Of a DNA stretch of 6,034 bases, positions 1 through 5,624 are shown in pieces; positions within the stretch are counted from its first letter, which is position 1; the number at the start of each line of letters is the position of its first letter. A program made the translations under genes and the position numbers. The DNA lies in contig DPKV01000097.1 in NCBI GenBank assembly GCA_003542325.1, positions 1 through 6,034 on the forward strand, in the 5' to 3' direction. The DNA is from Anaerolineaceae bacterium (lineage in GTDB: Bacteria > Chloroflexota > Anaerolineae > Anaerolineales > Anaerolineaceae). The notes under the pieces are model-generated. The model was not told the origin of the DNA. It saw only the letters and a list, made by a program, of their open reading frames with translations, and made no database searches.

Positions 1-959
1 TCAACCGGCTGTGCGCTTCCGGGCTAACCGCCGTCAATACCGCCGCCCGCTCCATCCGCTCTGGCGATGGCGATGTCTTCATTGCCGGCGGCGTTGAGAG
101 CATGAGCCGCGCCCCCTATGCCATGCCCAAACCCGCCAGCCTTGCGGGCGACCTGACAGCGTACGATACCACCCTGGGCTGGCGCTTCGTCAACCCGAAG
201 ATGACCGCCCTGCACGGCACCGATGCCCTGGGGCTCACAGCCGAAAACATCGCCGAAGAGACCGGCATCACCCGGGAGGAGCAGGACCGCTTCGCCCTGG
301 CCAGCCACCAGCGGGCTATCGCCGCCATCGATTCCGGCAAGTTTGCCGAAGAAATCCTCTCCGTCCCCATCCCGCAGCGGAAGGGTGACTCGATCCCCTT
401 TACCACCGATGAGCGCCCCCGCCGGGACACCACGTTGGAAGGCCTCGGCCGTCTGCGTCCGGCTTTCAAGGAAAACGGCACCGTCACAGCGGGTAACAGC
501 TCCGGCCTGAACGACGGCGCGGCGGCCCTGTTGGTGATGAGCGCTGAAAAAGCACAGGAACTGGGTCTGAAGCCCATGGCGCGGATCGTAAGCATGGCCT
601 CCGCCGGCGTCCCGCCCCGCACAATGGGGCTGGGGCCGATTCCCGCCACCCAAAAGGCGTTAGCCCGGGCTGGTCTGACCGTCGCGGATATGCAACTGGT
701 CGAAGTCAACGAAGCGTTCGCCGTGCAGGCTCTGGCCGTGATGGCCGCTCTGGGCCTGTCGCATGAGATCACCAATGTGAACGGCGGTGCGGTCGCCCTG
801 GGTCACCCCCTGGGTTGTTCCGGTGCACGCATCCTAACCACTCTGCTCCATGAAATGCGGCGCAGGGCCGCCACGGCTCGTAAACCGTTTTACGGGTTGG
901 CGACGTTGTGTGTGGGCGTGGGCCAGGGGGAAAGCACGATTGTAGAATGGCTGGGGTGA
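1..959 (+). CDS. Thiolase (acetyl-CoA C-acyltransferase), 5' truncated by window edge
   Basis: This gene encodes a thiolase-family enzyme that condenses or thiolytically cleaves 3-oxoacyl-CoA with CoA in the cytoplasm. The reading frame is open from base 3, giving 318 visible residues. Thiolases have about 390-400, so roughly 80 N-terminal residues lie outside the window. The nucleophilic Cys is at 12-14 in NRLCASG, followed by [15 protein letters not shown] is near 711-725. The catalytic His (804-806) sits in [16 protein letters not shown], and the second catalytic Cys (909-911) in CVGVGQG. The GWRFVNP stretch (about 177-197) and the DTTLEGL segment resemble 3-oxoadipyl-CoA thiolases (PcaF-like) more than FadA. 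No aromatic-degradation genes are visible, so substrate is uncertain and a beta-oxidation or acetoacetyl-CoA role is equally possible. It converges on the acyltransferase gene, with 2 nt between the stop codons. Confidence 0.95.
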   Translation, partial: NRLCASGLTAVNTAARSIRSGDGDVFIAGGVESMSRAPYAMPKPASLAGDLTAYDTTLGWRFVNPKMTALHGTDALGLTAENIAEETGITREEQDRFALASHQRAIAAIDSGKFAEEILSVPIPQRKGDSIPFTTDERPRRDTTLEGLGRLRPAFKENGTVTAGNSSGLNDGAAALLVMSAEKAQELGLKPMARIVSMASAGVPPRTMGLGPIPATQKALARAGLTVADMQLVEVNEAFAVQALAVMAALGLSHEITNVNGGAVALGHPLGCSGARILTTLLHEMRRRAATARKPFYGLATLCVGVGQGESTIVEWLG

Positions 960-961
960 GT

Positions 962-1882
962 TTATAAGTTCACGAAGGTCTTTTCCATCTCATCGCCCAC
1001 ATAACGCTTGACGGCTGCGTTGAGCGCGTGCGGTTCCAATGAGGGGTCCAACTGCTCCGTCGAAACAGGTTCCGGTAAGGTCATCTTGATCGGGATCTTC
1101 CACTTATCAAACAGCGCCTGGACGATCAACTGCAACACCATGCCGATCTCATGCTTCTGGCCGGGGGTCTTCCCAAATTTGGTCAGCGGGTGCGCCCAGG
1201 CTTGCCGCGTCAGCACGTTCTGCGTCAGGACCAATTGCAGCGTGGTCTCCGGGACACGGCTCAGGAAAAGGCCCAGGCTTTCCGACCAATGCTTCACCGA
1301 TTCAAGCGCACCGGGATAAAGCGCAGGCTCGGGTTCAATGCCCCCACGGGGGAAGAGCACCACCGTGCTGCCCTCTTCCAACAGCCGGATCAAATTCCGC
1401 AAGGTTGTCATTCGTGCCGGGGTGTTTTTATTGAGATACACCATGTGCTCGCTGGTATTGGGGAGAACTTCCAAAGTGGGCCTGGCATTTGCCACCAAAT
1501 GGACATCCGGGCGTTCCAACACGGCCAAAGCCGCCACAGCATCCATCACGCCGGGATGATTGGCAACGACCAGCAAAGGTCCTTCTTTGGGAAAATGCCT
1601 ATCCCCTTCCACTTCCCACCCTCCTGAAAAACGCGGCAGCAGGTCTCGCGCGGCTTCCCAGAGTGACTGCGTCGCCACTTTTAGGTCTACCGATTGCATC
1701 AAACCCGCGACCTTGGTTACCGGAACCATCAGCATTTTTCGCAGCCAGCCATACCACCAGGATTCGGTGTTCAAATGAAAACTTTGCGTGAGGTCGCGAA
1801 TCACTTCCGCCGCGATTTCATCAATAGGCGGCGGGGGTAAAGCCGGTTTGTTGGGAGTTGTGAAATAATCCATTATGGCCAT
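962..1882 (-). CDS. PlsC-like lysophospholipid/glycerol-phosphate acyltransferase family protein
   Basis: This 306-residue protein resembles the PlsC/LPLAT acyltransferase superfamily, which transfers acyl chains to glycerophospholipid precursors at the inner face of the membrane. The hallmark HX4D motif is present: H109 to D114 in ANHPGVMD, after the hydrophobic strand GPLLVV. The next conserved block, usually FPEGTRS, reads FPRGGIEPEP (177-186), so it keeps FP.G but lacks the typical Glu and Thr-Arg. The first 90 residues are an extra N-terminal region with a Trp-rich amphipathic stretch (SWWYGWLRKM, 41-50) that may contact membrane. The start is uncertain: ATG at 1882 has no good ribosome site, and an in-frame ATG at 1873 follows GGATGG. 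It lies 40 nt downstream of htpG on the same strand, probably in one transcript. The exact acyl acceptor cannot be told from sequence. Confidence 0.85.
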   Translation of the reverse strand: MAIMDYFTTPNKPALPPPPIDEIAAEVIRDLTQSFHLNTESWWYGWLRKMLMVPVTKVAGLMQSVDLKVATQSLWEAARDLLPRFSGGWEVEGDRHFPKEGPLLVVANHPGVMDAVAALAVLERPDVHLVANARPTLEVLPNTSEHMVYLNKNTPARMTTLRNLIRLLEEGSTVVLFPRGGIEPEPALYPGALESVKHWSESLGLFLSRVPETTLQLVLTQNVLTRQAWAHPLTKFGKTPGQKHEIGMVLQLIVQALFDKWKIPIKMTLPEPVSTEQLDPSLEPHALNAAVKRYVGDEMEKTFVNL

Positions 1883-1922
1883 CCAGAAGGATCACTTTAC
1901 TTCATTGTACCATCCGCAAGGG

Positions 1923-3794
1923 TCAGGCAGCATCCTTACCATCCAAAGCCCGGGCGATCAGTTCCTGGATCCGCCCCACCATGCTCACGGGGTCGGGATG
2001 CAATCCTTCCACCAGCAACGCGTCTTCATAAAGCTGCTCGGCGATCAGCGCAAAGCGGGGGTCTCCTTCGGGCAAATGAGCCAGGCCGACCACGATGGAG
2101 TGCCGCGGGTTCAGTTCCAACACCTTCTTTGGCAACTCAAATTTCTTATCCATCATCTGATAGACCCGCTGCACGGATTGCTCCGGGGCGCCTTCGGGGT
2201 CCACCAGCCGGGCCGGGGAATCGGACAACCGCGCCGTGGTGCGCACATCGCTGACCTGGTCGCCCAGCACAGTTTTGAACCGCGTCACTAAATCTGCAAC
2301 TGTATCCGCTTCCAGATCCGGGATCGCGGCTTCCCCTTCACTCGCCTCCGGCTCGGTCAGTTCGGCATCCGCCACATTGACCAGCAGGTGGCCTTCATAT
2401 TCCTTCATCCGCAGCAGCATAAAGGGATCCACCGGCTCGGTTAACACAAGCACTTCGATATTGGCTTTGCGGAAGGGGTCCATATGCGGGCTGAACCGCA
2501 CTGCACTGGGGTCTTCCCCGAGGAAATAATAAATTTCCTTCCGGTCTTCGCCGGCTCGTTCCAGGTAATCATCCAAGGATGTCCACCCTTCCGGATCCTG
2601 GCTGGTATGAAAACGCAGCAAGGGGAACAGCTTTTCCGGGTCCTCAGGCTCTACGGCTACGCCCTCTTTTAAGCGCTGTCCATACACCTTCCAGAATTCA
2701 GCGTACTTTTCCGGGTCGGTCCTGCCCAGGTCCTTCAGCATATCCAATGCTTTGCCGGCCACCAGCCGTCCCAGCAGCGCTTTGATCCGGTTAGACTGCA
2801 CCGTCTCTCGGGAAACATTCAATGGCAGGTCCTCTGAATCGACCACACCCTGGACAAAGTTGAGATACTGGGGCAGCAGGTCTGTGTCAAACTCCTGGAT
2901 CAGCACCTTGCGGGCATAAAGCTTCAACCCCGGTTCCTTGCGCGGGGAAAAGACCAGGTTCTGGGGGTTCCCGGGCACAAACAGGACCGCGTACATCTGG
3001 GCCGGCGCATCCGTCACCATGTGGGTGTAAGTCAACGGGTCGCTGAAGTCCAATGTCAACTGTTTATAAAACTCATGGTAGGACGCTTCGTCGATCTCCC
3101 GCGGGTTCTGCCGCCAGAGGGCAGACTGCCGGTTGACGGGTTCGGTTTCGTCACCCAGATAGATGGGATACTGGATAAAGTCGGAGTGACGCTTGATCAC
3201 CTGGCGCAGCCGGGTCTCGTCCAGGAACTCCTGCGCGTCGTCCTTGAGCTTGATCTCAACCAATGTCCCGCGATGCTCACGTTCGGCATCTTCCAGCGTG
3301 TAGGTATCCTCGCCGGTGGCATACCAGGCTGCGGCGGCGGCCTCCGGCTGGTATGACCGGGAGGTCACCCGGATCCAATCCGCCACCATGAAAGCTGAGT
3401 AAAAGCCCACTCCAAACTGACCGATGATATCCGAAAGGTTCCGGTCCGTTTCCTGGGTGGCTTCCACAAAGGCTTTTGCGCCGGAATGGGCAATCGTGCC
3501 CAGGTTTTCCACCAGCTCATCCCGGCTCATTCCGATGCCGGAATCCTCAATGACCAGCATTCCCGCCTCTTTATCCGGGCGGATGCGGATCTCCAGCGGA
3601 CGTTCCGGTTCAAGGACTTGCCGGTCCGTCAGCATCACAAAATCCAGCCGCGAGAGCGCGTCCGAGGCGTTGGAAATCAATTCACGCAGGAAGATCTCCC
3701 GCTCCGTATAGAGCGAGTGGATTAAAATATTCAATAACTGGCGGGTTTCCGCCTTAAAGGGAATCGGTGCTCCCTGGGGGTTGTTTTCAGACAT
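1923..3794 (-). CDS. htpG: Molecular chaperone HtpG (Hsp90 family)
   Basis: This is a full-length bacterial Hsp90 of 623 residues (E. coli HtpG has 624), an ATP-dependent homodimeric cytosolic chaperone. The N-terminal GHKL ATPase domain (about 12-225) shows REIFLRELISNASDAL, with the presumed catalytic Glu at E38 and Mg-binding Asn at N42. It also has EDSGIGM (D84, nucleotide adenine contact), a lid segment NLGTIAHSG, and GQFGVGFYSAFMVAD (125-139). The middle domain (about 230-480) contains RKEPGLKLYARKV and LPLNVSRE, whose Arg (R329) would contact the ATP gamma-phosphate. The C-terminal dimerisation domain follows and ends without an MEEVD tail, as expected in bacteria. The start at 3794 is supported by GGGAGA (3802-3807), 7 nt upstream. 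No frameshift or missing key residue was seen. It is followed by the PlsC-like gene and preceded by a divergent, repeat-containing intergenic region. I see no HrcA/CIRCE palindrome upstream. Confidence 0.98.
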   Translation of the reverse strand: MSENNPQGAPIPFKAETRQLLNILIHSLYTEREIFLRELISNASDALSRLDFVMLTDRQVLEPERPLEIRIRPDKEAGMLVIEDSGIGMSRDELVENLGTIAHSGAKAFVEATQETDRNLSDIIGQFGVGFYSAFMVADWIRVTSRSYQPEAAAAAWYATGEDTYTLEDAEREHRGTLVEIKLKDDAQEFLDETRLRQVIKRHSDFIQYPIYLGDETEPVNRQSALWRQNPREIDEASYHEFYKQLTLDFSDPLTYTHMVTDAPAQMYAVLFVPGNPQNLVFSPRKEPGLKLYARKVLIQEFDTDLLPQYLNFVQGVVDSEDLPLNVSRETVQSNRIKALLGRLVAGKALDMLKDLGRTDPEKYAEFWKVYGQRLKEGVAVEPEDPEKLFPLLRFHTSQDPEGWTSLDDYLERAGEDRKEIYYFLGEDPSAVRFSPHMDPFRKANIEVLVLTEPVDPFMLLRMKEYEGHLLVNVADAELTEPEASEGEAAIPDLEADTVADLVTRFKTVLGDQVSDVRTTARLSDSPARLVDPEGAPEQSVQRVYQMMDKKFELPKKVLELNPRHSIVVGLAHLPEGDPRFALIAEQLYEDALLVEGLHPDPVSMVGRIQELIARALDGKDAA

Positions 3795-3801
3795 CTTTGT
3801 A

Positions 3802-3807
3802 TCTCCC
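3802..3807 (-). promoter_or_regulatory. Ribosome binding site of htpG
   Basis: GGGAGA on the minus strand, 7 nt before the ATG at 3792-3794. It is the clearest Shine-Dalgarno site in the left half of the window and fixes the htpG start. Confidence 0.75.
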
Positions 3808-3854
3808 TTAATAAAATAATGATTGTTGATAATATAATCGAACTCAGTAAGATT

Positions 3855-3884
3855 ATTATAAGAAAGACAAAGGGAATCGGTGAA
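3855..3884 (-). promoter_or_regulatory. Putative housekeeping promoter for htpG
   Basis: On the minus strand a perfect TATAAT lies at 3855-3860. TTCACC (3879-3884), a moderate -35 match, lies 18 nt upstream. Transcription would begin near 3848, leaving a leader of about 53 nt that carries the htpG ribosome site. The -35 candidate lies inside the first heptamer unit of the adjacent repeat element. A second AT-rich TATATT/TATTAT candidate is nearer the gene (around 3820-3832), so the assignment is tentative. Confidence 0.5.
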
Positions 3885-4011
3885 TGGTGAGAGGGTGAAT
3901 GGAGAATAGTTTACCAGGTCTTAGGCAATTTGGTCTTAAGTCATCATGTTACCGAAGTGGCATATAAGCGATTCCTGTGACCATTCACTATTCACTTATT
4001 CACCAATCACC
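3879..4011. repeat. Imperfect inverted repeat with heptamer-unit arms (MITE-like or STRR-like)
   Basis: Two 32-nt arms (3879-3910 and 3980-4011) match at 24 of 32 positions when one is reverse-complemented, with a 69-nt spacer between. Each arm is a run of 7-nt units close to RGTGAAT. The left arm reads GGTGAAT, GGTGAGA, GGGTGAAT, GGAGAAT. The right arm (minus strand) reads GGTGATT, GGTGAAT, AAGTGAAT, AGTGAAT, GGTCACA. In both arms the third unit is 8 nt long, which argues for common origin rather than chance. The spacer carries GGTCTTA twice (3917-3923 and 3932-3938) and no ORF. No clear flanking target duplication is visible. It occupies most of the 300-nt gap between htpG and the next gene. 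Confidence 0.6.
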
Positions 4012-4030
4012 TTCTCATACCCCAATACTC

Positions 4031-4059
4031 CTTAAAATTTAAGCAGAATCATCTATAAT
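4031..4059 (+). promoter_or_regulatory. Putative promoter of the 105-codon gene, with a palindrome over the -35
   Basis: A perfect TATAAT lies at 4054-4059. Spacing of 17 nt would place the -35 at 4031-4036 (CTTAAA), a weak match to TTGACA. That hexamer is the left half of a perfect 13-nt palindrome, CTTAAAATTTAAG (4031-4043), which could be an operator or simply AT-rich sequence. Transcription would start near 4066, about 29 nt before the ATG at 4095. Confidence 0.45.
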
Positions 4060-4094
4060 AAAGATGAACCAACCTTATCAGAAAGAATTGAGTT

Positions 4095-4412
4095 ATGAGC
4101 CTCATGGAATCACTTTTCGGTTATCCTGCCATCCGTAAACTGCAACCCGAACCCAAACGGGAAGTGCAACGTTTATTGGATGAACTTCTAAAAATCGGGA
4201 AAATGGATGATTTCCTTTCACTTCACCCCGGCGGCCCTTTTAATATCCGCTGTCACCACACCAGGGCTAAGCAGATCGGCACCCGTCTGGATGAGATCGG
4301 CGGAATGGAATTAATGGCTGCCGCCCGTGCCATCGTCAAACGCAAACTCAAAGCCAATCTGGCTGAGCACCTGGACTATTGCTGGCAGGACATTGGAGAA
4401 TGGAAACCCTGA
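4095..4412 (+). CDS. Small conserved-looking protein of unknown function (105 aa)
   Basis: The product has 105 residues, no signal peptide and no membrane segment, and is probably a soluble cytoplasmic protein. I cannot assign a function. It is predicted mostly helical: a charged helix at about 18-41 (PKREVQRLLDELLKIG), a His/Pro/Gly-rich turn with HPGGPFNIRCHHTRAKQIG (44-62), the block LDEIGGMELMAAARAIVKRKL (65-85, read in two parts around M71), and a C-terminal YCWQDIGEW (95-103). The GG.ELM and W.DIG.W features resemble, from memory, small uncharacterised proteins in Chloroflexota; this needs a search. A weak GAAAG (4081-4085) lies 9 nt before the ATG, and a second Met codon at 4104 is an alternative start. 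A promoter with TATAAT lies just upstream. Codon use and base composition fit a real gene, and no competing ORF is better. Confidence 0.75.
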   Translation: MSLMESLFGYPAIRKLQPEPKREVQRLLDELLKIGKMDDFLSLHPGGPFNIRCHHTRAKQIGTRLDEIGGMELMAAARAIVKRKLKANLAEHLDYCWQDIGEWKP

Positions 4413-4443
4413 GCCAGCCAAAAATTCTCTCATATTAATCCTG

Positions 4444-4485
4444 AGATAATCTATCTTTGAATAGTAAGATTTACGCTATAGTAAG
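4444..4485 (+). promoter_or_regulatory. Possible promoter/operator region of the membrane protein gene
   Basis: This AT-rich gap contains a perfect inverted repeat AGATA-ATC-TATCT (4444-4456). An 8-nt direct repeat ATAGTAAG follows at 4461-4468 and 4478-4485, with start points 17 nt apart. A -10-like TATAGT (4477-4482) overlaps the second copy. No good -35 stands at the proper spacing: TTGAAT at 4457 is only 14 nt away. The region may therefore need an activator, or the promoter may be elsewhere in the gap. Confidence 0.3.
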
Positions 4486-4523
4486 TTAAATAAATTGAAA
4501 CGACCAAGAAAAGGAATTTAATC

Positions 4524-5003
4524 ATGAGTGAGCAAAATATACCCAATCCAAGAGATCCTCGCGAAACACCGACCTATGTCGTCAATCAACCGATTGAAGG
4601 TCCCAGGAAACCTACGGAACAGCATCAAAAAAATGAGGTGATCCTCGGTTCGATCACCTGGGCCTTGATTCTGATCTGGGCCGGGCTGGTTTTCCTCGCC
4701 TCCAACTTCGGATGGTTAAATGCGATCCAGGTCTCAACCACCTTGCCGGCAGGCCTGGAGTTTATCGGCCTGGGCACCTGGTCGCTGATCTTCCTGGGCG
4801 CAGGCGTGTTGATCTTCATCGAGTCCCTCCTCAGCACATTTGTCCCCTCCCTCCGGTCCAATAACAGCGGCAACTATTTCCTCGCTGCAATCTTCCTTGG
4901 GATAGGGTTTAGCAGCATCTTTGGATGGGACCTCATCTGGCCGCTGGTATTGATCTTCCTGGGTTTGTCCGCCCTGGCAAGCGCGCTGATCAAGAGAAAA
5001 TAA
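4524..5003 (+). CDS. Four-helix membrane protein, LiaI/LiaF-like (DUF5668-type) transmembrane region
   Basis: This 159-residue protein begins with about 38 polar, Pro-rich residues, likely cytoplasmic, followed by four hydrophobic segments. Segments run at about 40-62 (ITWALILIWAGLVFLASNFG), 80-103, 118-134 and 137-156. It ends in a positively charged IKRK tail, which suggests a cytoplasmic C-terminus. The first and last hairpins, with LIWAGLVFL.SNFGWL and LIWPLVLIFLGL, resemble the repeated pattern of LiaI/LiaF-like transmembrane regions found in envelope-stress sensors and many uncharacterised small membrane proteins. Function is unknown; a link to envelope-stress signalling is inference from this resemblance and from the sigma/anti-sigma pair downstream. 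The start is supported by AAGGA (4511-4515), 8 nt before the ATG. A strong hairpin follows the stop, separating it from the sigma gene. Confidence 0.85.
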   Translation: MSEQNIPNPRDPRETPTYVVNQPIEGPRKPTEQHQKNEVILGSITWALILIWAGLVFLASNFGWLNAIQVSTTLPAGLEFIGLGTWSLIFLGAGVLIFIESLLSTFVPSLRSNNSGNYFLAAIFLGIGFSSIFGWDLIWPLVLIFLGLSALASALIKRK

Positions 5004-5025
5004 TAACCACGCCAACCAAACACAG

Positions 5026-5079
5026 CATGCAGCATGGGAAGGGTCAGTTGACCTTTCCCATGTCATGTTTCTTTTTTTT
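5026..5079 (+). terminator. Intrinsic terminator (or attenuator) between membrane protein and sigma genes
   Basis: A 14-bp stem pairs 5033-5046 with 5049-5062, with only one G-U pair, and is closed by a tiny loop that in practice opens to AGTT or larger. An outer CATG/CATG pair (5026-5029 with 5064-5067) extends it across a small internal loop. A run TTTC then TTTTTTTT (5068-5079) follows directly. This is a textbook rho-independent terminator for the gene ending at 5003. The T-tract ends 20 nt before the sigma start codon, so the hairpin may also act as an attenuator of the downstream genes. Confidence 0.88.
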
Positions 5080-5099
5080 CACCACCGCCAAATCAGGCT

Positions 5100-5624
5100 A
5101 TGAGCAACGACGAATTATTGATTATCCAACGCGCAAAAAAGGGGGATACCCTCGCTTTTGCGCGCCTGCATGACGTCTATTTCCCCCTCATCTACCGGTT
5201 CTTCTATTACCGGATGGACGATCCGGATCTGATCGGTGAACTGACTGCCGGGGTGTTTTGCCGGATGGTTGAGCGGATTCAAACCTACAAGGTCGAAAGC
5301 ATGAAGTTCCTCCCCTGGCTCTATATGCTGGCGAAAAGTTTGATGATGGAAACCCTGCTTGAACGCGGTGTGCCCTATAATAATGCATCACCTGCCACCG
5401 CTCCAATCACCCTGGAATTACCGCTTTCAGCAAGGCAGATGAAATCCATGCTTTCCCAATTGCCAAACCAGGAACGCGATGTCCTCATCGGCAAGCTGAT
5501 CGAACGCCGGTCCACCCGGGACGTTGCGCGTGAAATCGGGCGGTCGGCGCCTACCGTCAAAGCTCTGCAACGTCAGGGCCTCCGCCACCTGCGGCAGATC
5601 TTGCCCCCGGGGAAACAACCATGA
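5100..5624 (+). CDS. ECF-type RNA polymerase sigma factor (sigma-70 family)
   Basis: The 174-residue product has the two-domain layout of group 4 (extracytoplasmic function) sigma factors, which direct RNA polymerase to a specific set of promoters. Sigma region 2 spans about 17-88: a helix AFARLHDVYFPLIYRFFYYRM, a degenerate core-binding block DLIGELTAGVFCRMVERI (43-60), and FLPWLYMLAKSLMMETL (70-86), matching the usual FRAWL-type region 2.3/2.4. A short linker follows. Region 4 spans about 112-167: LSQLPNQERDVLIGKLIERRSTRDVAREIGRSAPTVKALQRQGLRHLRQ, described here in its helices LPNQERDVLIGKL, STRDVAREIG and APTVKALQRQGL. The usual DAEDLTQEVF block is changed, lacking its central Asp-Asp-type acidic residues. 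The ribosome site is poor (CAGG, 5094-5097). The stop overlaps the next start in ATGA, which implies translational coupling to the presumed anti-sigma factor. Confidence 0.93.
   Translation: MSNDELLIIQRAKKGDTLAFARLHDVYFPLIYRFFYYRMDDPDLIGELTAGVFCRMVERIQTYKVESMKFLPWLYMLAKSLMMETLLERGVPYNNASPATAPITLELPLSARQMKSMLSQLPNQERDVLIGKLIERRSTRDVAREIGRSAPTVKALQRQGLRHLRQILPPGKQP

Noticed and set aside
24..653. 209-codon open frame on the minus strand opposite the thiolase
   Set aside because: It lies antisense to a well-supported thiolase and has low-complexity Gly/Ala-rich composition typical of GC-rich shadow frames; no recognisable domain.
116..775. 219-codon minus-strand frame within the thiolase gene
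   Set aside because: Another antisense shadow of the thiolase, rich in Arg/Ser/Ala, with no domain features and overlapping the other shadow.
879..894. Perfect hairpin CGTAAA-CCGT-TTTACG near the 3' end of the thiolase, considered as a terminator
   Set aside because: It lies within conserved coding sequence, has a weak 6-bp AT-rich stem and is not followed by a T-tract on either strand.
1151..1627. 158-codon plus-strand frame opposite the acyltransferase gene
   Set aside because: Antisense shadow of a protein with a clear HX4D motif; no ribosome site and no recognisable motif.
1904..1909. TACAAT on the minus strand as a -10 for a separate acyltransferase promoter
   Set aside because: No acceptable -35 at 16-18 nt spacing; the 40-nt gap fits co-transcription with htpG better.
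3795..3880. CIRCE (HrcA operator) upstream of htpG
   Set aside because: No TTAGCACTC/GAGTGCTAA-like inverted repeat is present in the leader or promoter region.
3879..4011. CRISPR array
   Set aside because: The repeated units are 7 nt and contiguous with no spacers between them, and the arms are inverted with respect to each other.
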